Shown here piece after piece: positions 1-9,546 of a stretch of 64,000 nt of DNA (positions are counted from its first letter, which is position 1; each line of letters begins with the position of its first letter). Below the pieces are notes generated by a model. The model saw nothing but the letters and a program-made list of their open reading frames with translations. It made no database searches and was not told where the DNA came from. The stretch is from Amycolatopsis sp. (GTDB lineage Bacteria; Actinomycetota; Actinomycetes; Mycobacteriales; Pseudonocardiaceae): the NCBI RefSeq assembly GCF_025464955.1, contig NZ_JAODNM010000030.1, positions 124,001 to 188,000 of the forward strand, read 5' to 3'. The translations under genes were made by a program, and so were the position numbers.

Positions 1-42
1 AGTTCCAGCGATGCCGTCGTCGGCGGGACCACCGGCCGCTGA
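1..42 (+). CDS. C-terminal end of an unidentified upstream gene (partial)
   Basis: Reading frame 1 is open from the window edge to a TGA at 40-42. Eleven of the 13 codons end in G or C, as expected for coding DNA in this genome. Only 13 residues are visible, so no function can be given, and an open stretch this short could be chance. Confidence 0.35.
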   Translation, partial: SSSDAVVGGTTGR

Positions 43-159
43 GCGCGCCGTGCCGCGGTGATCGGGAGGGCAGACTTCGCTGAGCCTACTTTGGTTTGGC
101 ACGGCCGCCAGTAGGGTGAACCTCCTACCAGGTGAGTCGACGAAGCAGGAGCAAGGCCG

Positions 160-2211
160 ATGATTTCGCAGGACAACCCGTTCGCCGTACCCAGCGAGCT
201 TCCGTACGCCCTGCCGCCGTTCGACCGGATCGCCGACGAGCACTACCTCCCGGCGTTCGAAACCGGCTTGGCCGAGCAGTCCGCCGAAGTCGAGGCCATC
301 GCGCACAATGCCGAGCCGCCGACGTTCGAGAACACCGTGGTCGCCCTGGAACGGTCAGGCAGGCTGTTGGCCAGGGTGGGCGGGACGTTCTTCAACCTCA
401 CCGGTTCGGACAACAACGAGGCCATCGAAGCCGTCCAGGAAAAGATCGCGCCGCTGCTGGCCGCGCACTACGACTCGATTCACCTGAACGGGGACCTGTT
501 CGGCCGGGTCAACACGCTGTTCGAGGCCCGCGCGACACTCGGTCTCGACGAGGAGTCGAGCTGGCTGCTTCAGCGCTATCACACCGATTTCCAGCGCGCC
601 GGCGCCGGCTTGCCGGAGCGGGACCAGCTGCGGTTGCGGGAGCTCAACGGCGAACTCTCGTCGTTGGCCACGCAGTTCGGCCAGAACCTGCTGAAGGACA
701 CGAACGCGTCGGCGCTGGTCGTCTCCGACGTGGCCGAGCTGGCCGGGCTGTCGGCGGACGCGGTGGCCGCAGCCGGTGAAGCCGCGACGTCGCGGGGCGA
801 GGCCGGCAAGTACGTCCTGAACCTGAACCTGCCGACGAACCAGCCGCTGCTCGCGTCATTGGAGAACCGCGCGTTGCGGGAACGGCTGTTCACGGCGTCG
901 ATCACGCGCGGCAACCACGACAACGAGTACGACAACAAGGAGCGCCTGGCGCGGATCGCGAGCCTGCGTGCCGAACGTGCGGCGCTGCTCGGTCATCCGA
1001 ACCACGCGTCGTACGTGATCGCCGACGAGACGGCGAAGACCGCCCAAGCCGCGGTCGGGCTGCTCGAGCGGCTCGCGCCTGCCGCGGTGGCGAACGCGAA
1101 GATCGAGGCCGAGGAACTCCAGGCGCTGCTGGAGCTCGACGAGCCCGGCGCGACACTGGAGGCGTGGGACTGGATGTTCTACGCGGAGAAGGTCCGGCGC
1201 GACCGATACGACGTCGACGCCGAAGCCCTGCGTCCGTACTTCGAGCTCGACCGAGTGCTGGTCGACGGCGTGTTCTGGGCGGCGAACCGGCTGTACGGGC
1301 TGACCTTCGTCGAGCGGCATGACCTGCCGAAGTACCACCCGGAACTGCGGATCTTCGAGGTTTTCGACGCCGACGGCAGCGGGCTCGGCCTGTTCCTCGG
1401 CGACTACTACACGCGCGACTCCAAGCGCGGTGGGGCGTGGATGAACAACTTCGTCGACCAGACGAGGCTGATCGGGACGCAGACGGTCGTGGTGAACAAC
1501 CTCAACATCCCGCGCCCGCCGGCCGGTGAGCCGACGCTGCTGTCGTTCGACGAGGTGATCACCGCGTTCCACGAGTTCGGGCACGCGCTGCATTCGCTGG
1601 TTTCCGACGTCACGTACACGACGTTCTCCGGCACCAACGTCCCGCGCGACTTCGTCGAATACCCGTCGCAGGTCAACGAGATGTGGATGCTGTGGCCGGA
1701 GGTCCTCGCCAACTACGCCAAGCACTACAAGACCGGTGAACCGCTTCCGGGGCACCTGGTCGACAAGCTGCTGGAGTCGCAGCTTTACGGCGAGGGCTAC
1801 GCGACCACCGAGTACCTCGCGGCGGCGCTGCTCGACCAGGCCTGGCACAGCCTGCGCGTGGACGACCAAGTCGACGACGTGCTGCGGTTCGAGGCGGCCG
1901 CGCTGGAGAAGGCAGGAGTAGCGGTGTCCAGCATTCGGCCGCGCTACCGGAGCACGTACTTCTCGCACATCTTCGGCGGCGGCTACTCGGCCGGCTACTA
2001 CTCGTACATCTGGAGCGAGGTGCTCGACGCGGACACCGTCGAGTGGTTCAAGGAGAACGGCGGCCTGACCAGGGCCAACGGCGACCACTTCCGCCGTGAG
2101 CTGCTGGGCAGGGGAGGCAGCATCGACTCGATGGTCGCCTTCCGCAACTTCCGCGGCCGCGACCCGGAGATCGAGCCCCTGCTCAAGCGCCGAGGCCTCA
2201 CCGAAGCGTAA
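160..2211 (+). CDS. M3 family metallopeptidase (peptidyl-dipeptidase Dcp / oligopeptidase A type)
   Basis: The gene encodes 683 residues, the usual size for cytosolic M3 zinc oligopeptidases, which trim short peptides. The zinc site HEFGH is at about residues 471-475. The downstream FVEYPSQ segment carries the likely third ligand, Glu at about 500. The C-terminal third has the family's FSHIFGGGYSAGYYSYIW substrate-binding segment. There is no signal peptide, so it should act in the cytoplasm on peptides from uptake or protein turnover. An AGGAG stretch lies about 8 bases before the ATG. It is a single gene, followed by a hairpin at 2314. Family assignment is firm; Dcp versus OpdA specificity cannot be told. 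Confidence 0.95.
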   Translation: MISQDNPFAVPSELPYALPPFDRIADEHYLPAFETGLAEQSAEVEAIAHNAEPPTFENTVVALERSGRLLARVGGTFFNLTGSDNNEAIEAVQEKIAPLLAAHYDSIHLNGDLFGRVNTLFEARATLGLDEESSWLLQRYHTDFQRAGAGLPERDQLRLRELNGELSSLATQFGQNLLKDTNASALVVSDVAELAGLSADAVAAAGEAATSRGEAGKYVLNLNLPTNQPLLASLENRALRERLFTASITRGNHDNEYDNKERLARIASLRAERAALLGHPNHASYVIADETAKTAQAAVGLLERLAPAAVANAKIEAEELQALLELDEPGATLEAWDWMFYAEKVRRDRYDVDAEALRPYFELDRVLVDGVFWAANRLYGLTFVERHDLPKYHPELRIFEVFDADGSGLGLFLGDYYTRDSKRGGAWMNNFVDQTRLIGTQTVVVNNLNIPRPPAGEPTLLSFDEVITAFHEFGHALHSLVSDVTYTTFSGTNVPRDFVEYPSQVNEMWMLWPEVLANYAKHYKTGEPLPGHLVDKLLESQLYGEGYATTEYLAAALLDQAWHSLRVDDQVDDVLRFEAAALEKAGVAVSSIRPRYRSTYFSHIFGGGYSAGYYSYIWSEVLDADTVEWFKENGGLTRANGDHFRRELLGRGGSIDSMVAFRNFRGRDPEIEPLLKRRGLTEA

Positions 2212-2313
2212 GCGGCCGCGGCCGCGGCAGCCTTCGGCGTACGACAGTGCAGGGCTGGAACGTCGTCCGGGGTGACTGGCGGGGCTGATGTGGCAGGTGT
2301 GACGTTGCGACGT

Positions 2314-2336
2314 GCCGTGAAGGCCACCTTCACGGC
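2314..2336 (+). terminator. Hairpin after the M3 peptidase gene
   Basis: GCCGTGAAGG, loop CCA, CCTTCACGGC form a perfect 10-bp stem about 100 bases after the stop. There is no T-run, which is common in high-GC actinomycetes. A weaker CTGGG/CCCAG stem follows at 2353-2368. It could end transcription from both sides, because the next gene is convergent. Confidence 0.55.
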
Positions 2337-2378
2337 GTAAGGCGCACTCAACTGGGCCTTCACCCAGCCACTTCTGGC

Positions 2379-2396
2379 TGTATAACGTCCTATACG
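2379..2396. repeat. Dispersed AT-rich dyad, copy 1
   Basis: TGTATAACGTCCTATACG is one of three copies in the window of the pattern TGTATAACGNNCTATACRG (others at 6006 and 28512). The half-sites TGTATA and TATACA are inverted about six central bases, the shape of a dimeric repressor site. This copy has one degenerate half. It sits between two convergent genes. Confidence 0.6.
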
Positions 2397-2420
2397 TCTC
2401 CCCGTGCGCGAGTTCCACGT

Positions 2421-2927
2421 TCAACCACTTGAGTCCCACGAACCCCGTGAGGCGTGTTTTACGCAGGACTCCCGGACGAATGTTGCGAGCTCGGACTGCG
2501 GGCGTCCCCAGCCGCCGCTCTCCCATTCGTCGTAGAACCCGCACAGCTCTGCCAAAGGGGGCGCGAGGAGCGCGTCGGAATATGCCGAGTCGGAGACCAG
2601 CTGCTCGACAGTGCCGATGACCTGAAGTTCATCGGCGAGTCCAGCCAAGTAGAGCCGAGCGAGGTCGTTGAAGACCAACTCTGCGGCGGCAGCCTCGGTT
2701 AGTGGTGCGATCCTCATCTCGGCAAAGGTCGACGGCAGCAGGTCGTGGATCTGCGGGGGTTCGGACGCGCTGAGGCCGGCGAGCTCCCGTAATGCGGGGC
2801 CGTCGTATCCGTCCACGAGCCAGTGCGCTGCCCACCAGGGCGCGAAGTCGGTGGGGAAGTGTCCGAGCGTCAGGTATGCACTAGCCAGGCGCGGGGGAGC
2901 AGGCCGCTCGGCGGTGTAGGGGAACAC
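2421..2927 (-). CDS. Hypothetical protein, 168 aa
   Basis: I do not recognise a family. The product is acidic and mostly helical, rich in Leu, Ala and Trp, with no signal peptide, membrane segment or metal motif. The GTG start at 2927 is set by an in-frame TAG two codons upstream; no good ribosome binding site precedes it. Third-position GC is high throughout, which supports a real gene. It is convergent with the M3 peptidase gene and divergent from the GH3 gene, and has no obvious partner. Confidence 0.6.
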   Translation of the reverse strand: MFPYTAERPAPPRLASAYLTLGHFPTDFAPWWAAHWLVDGYDGPALRELAGLSASEPPQIHDLLPSTFAEMRIAPLTEAAAAELVFNDLARLYLAGLADELQVIGTVEQLVSDSAYSDALLAPPLAELCGFYDEWESGGWGRPQSELATFVRESCVKHASRGSWDSSG

Positions 2928-3078
2928 CGCCTAATCAGTAGTCCAATTCGGCTGCTGGGGGTACCGGGTTTCCTTGCGGGGGCGGGAGACGTCCCGTCCA
3001 TCGGTACCGGTGACCGCTGAGCCGAATGGTTTCACCAGTTTCGCTGATTGACGTCGTCATCTTGACCGAATCGTAATT

Positions 3079-3093
3079 GTTGCGGGTCGCAAC
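3079..3093. promoter_or_regulatory. Perfect dyad upstream of the GH3 gene
   Basis: GTTGCGGGTCGCAAC consists of 6-base perfect arms around GGT, lying 119 bases before the GH3 start in a relatively AT-rich intergenic stretch. It could be an operator for a sugar-responsive LacI-type regulator. No such regulator is encoded nearby, so this is only a candidate. Confidence 0.4.
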
Positions 3094-3211
3094 ATATGCA
3101 ACCGTACGTAGCGCTGCTGATACGCGTTACAGGTCCAGACCACTTCATCGCTTCGCGTGGGCAGCACGGTCGCTATTCGTGCCGATTGTGTGTGCTCAGT
3201 GAGGAGACACC

Positions 3212-6004
3212 ATGCTTGCTCGCCGCTGGTTAAGTCTGATCGGGGTCATCGGCCTCGCCGCCGGTGCGGCGGTCGTAGGTCAGACCGCCGACGCCACACC
3301 CGCCGCTGTCAACGCCGTCTGTCCCTGGGTCGGGTCGACCGCGCCTGTACCGCAACGGGTTTCGCAGCTACTCGCCCAGATGAGCCAAGCCCAGAAGATC
3401 TCGTTGTTGCACGGCACGGGCGGCGCCTACGTCGGCAATACGCCGGCCATCCCGGCGCTGTGTGTGCCCGCTGTCGGACTCGAGGACGGCCCGGCGGGCG
3501 TGGGGGAGGGCCTGAACGGGGTCACCCAGCTTCCCGCTCCGGTCGCCGCCGCGGCGACCTGGGACGTTGCCGCAGAACAACAGTACGGCGCCGTGGTCGG
3601 TTCGGAGGAGGCAGGCAAGGGCTCCACGATCGACCTCGGCCCGACGATCAACATCGTCCGCGACCCGCGCTGGGGCCGCGCGTTCGAGTCGATGTCCGAG
3701 GACCCGTACCTCGCCGGGCAGCTCGGCGCGGCCAACATCAAAGGCGTCCAGTCGACCGGTGAACTCGCGCAGGTCAAGCACCTCGGCGTGTACAACCAGG
3801 AGACCAACCGCAACACCCCCTCGGACAACGCGATCATCGACGCGCGCACCGAGCAGGAGATCTACCTCCCGCAGTTCCAGACCAGCGTCCAGCAGGGCGC
3901 GGCGTCGTCGGTGATGTGCTCCTACAGCACCGTGAACGGCACCTACGCCTGCCAGAACCCCGGCATGCTCAACAACGCGCTGGACAACCAGTTCGGCTTC
4001 CCCGGTTTCGTCACTTCCGACTGGGGCGCAACACATTCGACGGTCGCCTCGGCCAACTCGGGCATGGACCAGGAAATGCCCGGCGGTGACTTCTTCGGCT
4101 CCGCGCTGCAGACCGCCGTTACGAACGGCCAGGTCACGCAGGCGACCCTCAACGGTATGGTCGGCCGGATCCTGACCGAGATGTTCACTTTCGGCCTGTT
4201 CGACAACGCCCCGCACGGCTCGACCGGCGCCACCGTGACGTCGGCCGCGCACGTGACGGCTGCCCGGCAGATCGCCGAGCAGGGCACTGTGCTGCTGCGC
4301 AACAACAACGGCGCGCTGCCGCTGAACACGACGTCGGCCAAGTCGATCGCCGTGATCGGCACGGACGCCAACACCTCCCCGCTGACCGCCGGTGGCGGGA
4401 GCGCGGCGGTCAACTCGTCCGGCACGGTGACGCCGCTGCAGGGCATTACCAGCCGCGCGGGTGCCGGGGTGAACGTCCAGTACGCCGCCGGCGACAACAC
4501 CGGAACCGCGGCGACTCTGGCCAAGAACTCGTCGGTGGCCGTGGTTTTCGTCAGCATGAACGAGTCCGAGGGCGGCGACCTCGGCAACATCGACCTGCCG
4601 GGCAACCAGAACGCCCTGATCTCCGCGGTCGCGGCCGCCAACCCGAACACGATCGTCGTCCTCAACACCGGTTCCGCGGTCACCATGCCGTGGGTCAACT
4701 CCGTCGCCGGTGTCCTCGAAGGCTGGTACCCCGGACAGGAGGACGGCAACGCCATCTCCGCGGTGCTGTTCGGCGACGTGAACCCCTCGGGCAAGCTGCC
4801 GGTCAGCTTCCCGAAGAGCCTGGCTGACGTCCCGGCGTCGACACAGGCCCAGTGGCCGGGCACCAACGGAAACGTGCAGTACTCCGAAGGGCTCAACGTC
4901 GGTTACCGCTGGTACCAGGCGAAGAACATCACCCCGCTGTTCCCGTTCGGGTTCGGGCTGTCCTACACCACCTTCGGCTTCAGCAACCTCCAGGTGAGCG
5001 CCCCTGACGCGCACGGAAAGTCCACCGCGACGGCCACGGTGACCAATACCGGCACGCGCGCCGGATCCGAGGTCGCGCAGCTGTACATCGGTGACCCGGC
5101 GACCACCGGTGAACCGCCCTCCCAGCTCAAGGGCTTCACCAAGGTGACCCTGCAGCCGGGTGCGAGCACCACGGTGAGCTTCCCGATCACCTCGCACGAC
5201 CTCGCCTACTGGAACACCGCCTCGAACGGCTGGACCACCGCGGTGGGCACCTACCGGATTCAGGTGGGCGATACGTCGGCGAGCCCTCAGCTCACCGGCA
5301 GCCTCGTCGTCAGCTCGACCTCGACCGGTAACGCGGTCACCGTGACCAACCCGCAGGGCATGAGCAGCCCGGTGGGCACGGCGGCGAGCCTGCCGATCCA
5401 GGCTACGGATTCCGCGTCCGGCCAGACCCTGACCTACAGCGCGACCGGCTTGCCGGCCGGGCTGGCCGTCAACAGTGGTACCGGCGCGATCTCCGGTACC
5501 GCGACCGCCGCCGGTACCAGCACGGTGACGGTGACGGCCACCGATGGCACCGGGGCGACCGGCACGACGACGTTCGTGTGGACGGCGACCAGTGGCGGTG
5601 GCGGCACCGGGGGAGCGGCCGGACCGATCGTGGCCGGCGTGTCGGCGAGCTTGTGCGTCGACGTTCGCGGCGCGAGTTCGGCCAACAACACCGCGGTGCA
5701 GCTCTACCAGTGCAACGGCACGGGTGCGCAGGTCTGGACCGTGGCCGCCCAGGGCGCGCTGCAGTCGCTCGGCAAGTGCATGGACGTGACGTCGGCCGGC
5801 ACAGCGAACGGCACGAAAGTCCAGCTCTACGACTGCAACGGTTCCGGTGCGCAGGTCTGGCAGGCGCAGTCGAACGGCTCACTGCTCAACTCGGTGTCCG
5901 GACGGTGCCTGGACGACCCATCGGCCTCGACGGCGAACAGCACGCAGCTCCAGATCTGGGACTGCAACGCCGCTGTCCAGCAGCGGTGGACGCTGCCCAG
6001 CTAG
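3212..6004 (+). CDS. Secreted GH3 beta-glucosidase-like enzyme with ricin-type lectin domain
   Basis: This 930-residue exported enzyme should hydrolyse beta-linked glucosides or xylosides from plant or microbial polysaccharides. In order it has a signal peptide (1-35, cut near ADATPA), the GH3 N-terminal barrel with the SDWG motif whose Asp270 is the expected nucleophile, the GH3 C-terminal domain (about 340-580), an Fn3-like domain (about 590-665), a putative Ig-like domain (about 705-785), a Gly-rich linker, and a beta-trefoil with QxW repeats (about 805-930) that should bind carbohydrate. GAGGAGA precedes the ATG. It is monocistronic. The overall class is firm; the sugar specificity is unknown. 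Confidence 0.95.
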   Translation: MLARRWLSLIGVIGLAAGAAVVGQTADATPAAVNAVCPWVGSTAPVPQRVSQLLAQMSQAQKISLLHGTGGAYVGNTPAIPALCVPAVGLEDGPAGVGEGLNGVTQLPAPVAAAATWDVAAEQQYGAVVGSEEAGKGSTIDLGPTINIVRDPRWGRAFESMSEDPYLAGQLGAANIKGVQSTGELAQVKHLGVYNQETNRNTPSDNAIIDARTEQEIYLPQFQTSVQQGAASSVMCSYSTVNGTYACQNPGMLNNALDNQFGFPGFVTSDWGATHSTVASANSGMDQEMPGGDFFGSALQTAVTNGQVTQATLNGMVGRILTEMFTFGLFDNAPHGSTGATVTSAAHVTAARQIAEQGTVLLRNNNGALPLNTTSAKSIAVIGTDANTSPLTAGGGSAAVNSSGTVTPLQGITSRAGAGVNVQYAAGDNTGTAATLAKNSSVAVVFVSMNESEGGDLGNIDLPGNQNALISAVAAANPNTIVVLNTGSAVTMPWVNSVAGVLEGWYPGQEDGNAISAVLFGDVNPSGKLPVSFPKSLADVPASTQAQWPGTNGNVQYSEGLNVGYRWYQAKNITPLFPFGFGLSYTTFGFSNLQVSAPDAHGKSTATATVTNTGTRAGSEVAQLYIGDPATTGEPPSQLKGFTKVTLQPGASTTVSFPITSHDLAYWNTASNGWTTAVGTYRIQVGDTSASPQLTGSLVVSSTSTGNAVTVTNPQGMSSPVGTAASLPIQATDSASGQTLTYSATGLPAGLAVNSGTGAISGTATAAGTSTVTVTATDGTGATGTTTFVWTATSGGGGTGGAAGPIVAGVSASLCVDVRGASSANNTAVQLYQCNGTGAQVWTVAAQGALQSLGKCMDVTSAGTANGTKVQLYDCNGSGAQVWQAQSNGSLLNSVSGRCLDDPSASTANSTQLQIWDCNAAVQQRWTLPS

Positions 6005-6005
6005 A

Positions 6006-6024
6006 TGTATAACGACCTATACAG
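6006..6024. repeat. Dispersed AT-rich dyad, copy 2
   Basis: TGTATAACGACCTATACAG begins two bases after the GH3 stop codon, between convergent genes. TGTATA and TATACA are perfect inverted half-sites six bases apart. The GCTG that follows is also present after copy 3 at 28512. Confidence 0.65.
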
Positions 6025-6075
6025 CTGGGCGTGAAGGGTAGAACGCAGTAATAACCACAACAACCGGCAAGGACG

Positions 6076-6915
6076 TCAGCTGGCGTCAGTGCTGAATGCA
6101 GCGACGCGTTGGGCGGTGAGTGCAGTAAGGCGGCCGCTCAACGCGTCGTGGATCGACTGGAAAGAGTCGCTACCGAGGGCGAGCCTGCGCACGGCCGGAC
6201 TTGACGCGCAGTCGATGATGGCGTCGGCCACTTTGTCCACATCGGACGCTGGGGCTGACACCACCCCATCGGGTTCGGTCATGAACCGGCGGAGCGACGC
6301 GACCGGTCCGTTCGCGTATTCGTCCATCGGCTCGGCAAGGGCGAGCGACGGCCCGGCGAAACTGGTCAGCACATTGCCGGGCTCGACGAGCGTGATGTCG
6401 ATTCCGAATTCGGCGACTTCACCCGCCACCGTCTCGAGAAACCCTTCGATGCCCCATTTCGCCGCGTGGTAGGGACTCGCCCCGGGATAGGTGACCTGGC
6501 CACCCATACTGGAGGTCTGCAGGATCCGGCCACCACCTTGGGCCCGGAGGTGCGGCAGGACCGCGCGGGTCAGGCGGATCGGCCCGTGCAGGTTGGTGTC
6601 GAGCTGCCGGTCGATTTCGGCGTCGGTGAACTCTTCGGCGGCGCCGATGAGCCCGTATCCGGCGTTGGAGAACACGACGTCGACGCGGCCCAGTTCCGCG
6701 AACGCGCGGTCGACGACGGTCCGCACCGCGTGGGCGTCGGTGACGTCGAGGGCCGCGGTCCACAGCCGGTCGCCGTAGCGTTCGGCGAGATCGTCGAGTT
6801 GTTCGGGCTTGCGCGCGGTGGCGGCGACACGATGTCCGTCGCGCAGGAGGTGTTCGGTTACGTGCCTGCCGATTCCGGAGTTGGAGCCGGTGATGAACCA
6901 GGTTGAGGAAGCCAT
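6076..6915 (-). CDS. Short-chain dehydrogenase/reductase (SDR)
   Basis: The 279-residue classical SDR starts at the ATG at 6915; the frame stays open upstream, but that extension lacks SDR homology. The nucleotide-binding motif TGSNSGIG is at residues 9-16, a NAG motif follows, and the catalytic YHAAK (YxxxK) comes after a Ser-rich segment. It should be a cytosolic NAD(P)-dependent oxidoreductase of unknown substrate. It is divergent from an MmyB-type regulator 120 bases away, an arrangement common in actinomycetes in which the regulator probably controls the SDR gene. Confidence 0.92.
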   Translation of the reverse strand: MASSTWFITGSNSGIGRHVTEHLLRDGHRVAATARKPEQLDDLAERYGDRLWTAALDVTDAHAVRTVVDRAFAELGRVDVVFSNAGYGLIGAAEEFTDAEIDRQLDTNLHGPIRLTRAVLPHLRAQGGGRILQTSSMGGQVTYPGASPYHAAKWGIEGFLETVAGEVAEFGIDITLVEPGNVLTSFAGPSLALAEPMDEYANGPVASLRRFMTEPDGVVSAPASDVDKVADAIIDCASSPAVRRLALGSDSFQSIHDALSGRLTALTAQRVAAFSTDAS

Positions 6916-7035
6916 GTCCTCAGCCAAGCAGCCGTGGCAGCGGGTTTGGGGGCGTAGAGAAGCCCCGCTGAAACTGGTACCAGCAGGGCTACCTTCGGCG
7001 GCGCGGCAGCCGTGCCGCCAGGGCACAATGGACTG

Positions 7036-7896
7036 ATGTCTCAAGGCACGGAACTGGGCGACTTCCTGCGTTCGCGCAGGTCGCGGCTGCAGCCTGCCGA
7101 CGCCGGGCTCGCGCCGGACGGACGTCGGCGGCGGGTGCAAGGGCTGCGTCGCGACGAGGTCGCGCGGCTCGCCGGCGTCAGCACGGAGTACTACACGCGG
7201 CTGGAGCAGGGCAAGTCCGGCAACATTTCCGCCGAGGTCCTTGCCGGGCTCGCGGGTGCGCTGCGGCTCGACGACACGGAACGTGAGCACCTCACTGACC
7301 TGTCGTCTCGTCCACCGGCCAGGCATGCGTCCTCGCCGCCGCAGCGTGTCCGTCCTGGGCTGTACCGACTACTTGAGACCCTCGACCACGTCCCGGCGTT
7401 CATTTTCGGACGGCGTACGGACGTCTTGGCGAGCAATCGGCTCGCGCGGGCCGTCATCACCGACTTCGACGCCATGCCCGCGACGCGGCGGAACTTCGCC
7501 CGGTTCGTGCTCCTCGACCCCGCGGCTCGCGACCTGTACCCGGACTGGGAAGTGGCGGCCACCGAAATCACCGCGGTTCTTCGGATGGAGGCCGGCCAGC
7601 GGCCGAACGACCGGCAGCTCGGCGACCTCGTCGGCGAGCTCACCTTGCGCTGTCCCGGGTTTTCGGACCGGTGGAACGACCACCGGGTGCTGCGGCACCA
7701 CCACGGCATCAAGCGGCACCACCACCCGGAGTTCGGCGAGCTCGTTTTCGCCTACGAGGTCCTGCAGATCCCGGGGGACCCGGACCAGAAGCTCTGCGTG
7801 TACAACGTCGAGGCCGGGTCTCGAACCGAGGAGGCCATCCGGCTGCTGGGCAGCTGGACGGCCTCCGACAGCGACTCAGCCGATTCAGCCGTCTGA
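7036..7896 (+). CDS. XRE-type regulator with MmyB-like ligand-binding domain
   Basis: The 286-residue protein has an N-terminal helix-turn-helix (about residues 12-75, with RRDEVARLAGVSTEYYTRLEQG) and a C-terminal MmyB/PAS-like domain (about 105-275) that in this family binds a hydrophobic ligand. The ATG at 7036 is preferred to an in-frame ATG at 7012, because the family begins just before the HTH. It is divergent from the SDR gene and is its probable regulator. Its 3' end overlaps the convergent phosphatase gene by 12 bases. Confidence 0.92.
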   Translation: MSQGTELGDFLRSRRSRLQPADAGLAPDGRRRRVQGLRRDEVARLAGVSTEYYTRLEQGKSGNISAEVLAGLAGALRLDDTEREHLTDLSSRPPARHASSPPQRVRPGLYRLLETLDHVPAFIFGRRTDVLASNRLARAVITDFDAMPATRRNFARFVLLDPAARDLYPDWEVAATEITAVLRMEAGQRPNDRQLGDLVGELTLRCPGFSDRWNDHRVLRHHHGIKRHHHPEFGELVFAYEVLQIPGDPDQKLCVYNVEAGSRTEEAIRLLGSWTASDSDSADSAV

Positions 7897-9441
7897 ACGA
7901 CGTCGGCGCAGGGTGAACTTCTCGAAGACCGACAGCTCGCCGGAGGGTTTGTTGACGTTGTAGTACGTGACGTGGATCGACGTCGTATCGCCGGGGTGGC
8001 GACCGGGGTCGACGGTGAAAGCCGCGAACCCGTAGGGGTGTTCGATGTCGCGGACGGCGCTCCAGACCGTCTGCTCTTTGACGAAGGTCGAGACGCGCTT
8101 GCCGTTCGAGCCGGCTGTCGCCGAGACTGCGGTGATGACCTTGCCGGTGCCGTCCTTGAAGAAGCTTCCGTTGGTGGTACCGGAAACGCCGCCACCGCCG
8201 AGGATCATGTGGACAGTGCCGTGGGTGGAGTCGATGACGTCGGTCGCGGCCGAAACGGGGTTCGGTGTGAGCGTTTCGCTGCCGGAGACGACTCCGCGCA
8301 CGGCCAGAGAGCGCTCGTAGTCGTGCTCGTGGCCGCAGAGCACGAGGTCGACGCTGTACTTGTCGAACAGGGGGCCGTACTTCTCGCGCAGGCCGAGGTC
8401 CGAGCCGTTGGCGTCGGACGAGCTGATCATCACCTGGTGCATCGCGACGACGACCCAGTCGACGTCCCGGGAGGCGCGCGCGGCGGCGAGTTCGCGTTGC
8501 AGCCACGCGAGCTGGCGGCCGCCGGAGTAGCCGTTGATGTAGACGTCGCCGCCGTCCTGCAGGCAGTTGTCGTCGTTCTGCAGGACGATCACGCGCACGG
8601 ACCCGACGGTGAAGGAGTACCAGAGCCCGGCGAGTTCGGCGTCGGTTTCGGTCGAGGGGACCTGGAAGTAGGCCTGGAAGGCGTCGAGGCCGATCGGGCC
8701 GTTCTGCTTCTCGATCTCGTGGTTGCCGGCGGCGGGCATCCACGGGCGGAAGCGGGTGGAGCGAGTGTTGTTGGTGAAGAAGTTGTTCCAGGTGCGGACG
8801 CGGTCGACGTCGAGGTTGGCGTAGCAGAGGTCGCCGTTGAGCAGGTGGAACAGCGGGGCGACGGTCTCGATGCCGGTGACGATGTCCTTGGTGGCGGGTG
8901 TCGAGTTCGCATCCAGGCCGGACGTGCCGTCGGCCTTCCAAGTGACCTGCGGCGCGGACTGGTCGCCGAAGCTGGTGAAGGTGAAGACCGAGCGGCCCGA
9001 CGGCGCGGTGCGGAACGTCGCGGCATCAGGAGTAGCGCCATCATGCTGAGCTGCGTAGATGTACTCGGTGCCCGGGCGAAGGCGGTCGAGTTCGGCGTGG
9101 TGGATCCAGACCGTGCGGCCGGACGTGCCGTCGACGTAGGTGCGGGTGTCGGCCTGGGCGCAGGCGCCGAAGCCGCCGTCGAGCGTGCCGTAGAGCACCC
9201 GCGGGCGCTTGACCGAGCCGTCGGTGATCCACGAGACGACCATCTGGCGTGCCGGGTCGCGGCCGAACTGCAGGTGCAGCCCCTGGACGGGGGTGACGCC
9301 GTTGCCGATGCTCGGCACGAACGCGGCGGTCTGCGGCGCTGCGTTCGCGGTGCCTACTCCGAGGAGTGGCGCGGCGCTCGCGGCCCCGAGCAGTCCCAGC
9401 GCGCCGCGGCGGCTGACGGTGTGTTTTGGCGTGTCGGACAT
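7885..9441 (-). CDS. Tat-exported purple acid phosphatase-like metallophosphoesterase
   Basis: The 518-residue enzyme begins with a twin-arginine signal (SRRGALGLLG, then an alanine-rich stretch ending near ANAAPQ), so it should be exported folded. A Fn3-like purple-acid-phosphatase N-domain is at about 55-150. The calcineurin-like metal motifs follow in order: FGDQS, NGDLCY, AAGNHE, VVAMHQ and GHEHDYERS. These give the usual dinuclear metal site for phosphomonoester or phosphodiester hydrolysis outside the cell. A GGAGA site lies before the ATG. It is a single gene, and no Pho-box could be recognised. Confidence 0.93.
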   Translation of the reverse strand: MSDTPKHTVSRRGALGLLGAASAAPLLGVGTANAAPQTAAFVPSIGNGVTPVQGLHLQFGRDPARQMVVSWITDGSVKRPRVLYGTLDGGFGACAQADTRTYVDGTSGRTVWIHHAELDRLRPGTEYIYAAQHDGATPDAATFRTAPSGRSVFTFTSFGDQSAPQVTWKADGTSGLDANSTPATKDIVTGIETVAPLFHLLNGDLCYANLDVDRVRTWNNFFTNNTRSTRFRPWMPAAGNHEIEKQNGPIGLDAFQAYFQVPSTETDAELAGLWYSFTVGSVRVIVLQNDDNCLQDGGDVYINGYSGGRQLAWLQRELAAARASRDVDWVVVAMHQVMISSSDANGSDLGLREKYGPLFDKYSVDLVLCGHEHDYERSLAVRGVVSGSETLTPNPVSAATDVIDSTHGTVHMILGGGGVSGTTNGSFFKDGTGKVITAVSATAGSNGKRVSTFVKEQTVWSAVRDIEHPYGFAAFTVDPGRHPGDTTSIHVTYYNVNKPSGELSVFEKFTLRRRRSDG

Positions 9442-9546
9442 GGGGATCTCCTCGGGCTCGGTCGCCAGACGAACCTAAGTGGACGTCATGAACGTGAGCT
9501 GTCCTGAGGATGAAGCATGGCCACGTCACGCTGGGGATCCTTGCGG

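Noticed and set aside
856..2544. 562-codon open frame on the minus strand opposite the M3 peptidase gene
   Set aside because: It is rich in Arg, Val and Gly with no motif, and the plus strand encodes a full-length peptidase. High third-position GC keeps the opposite frame open.
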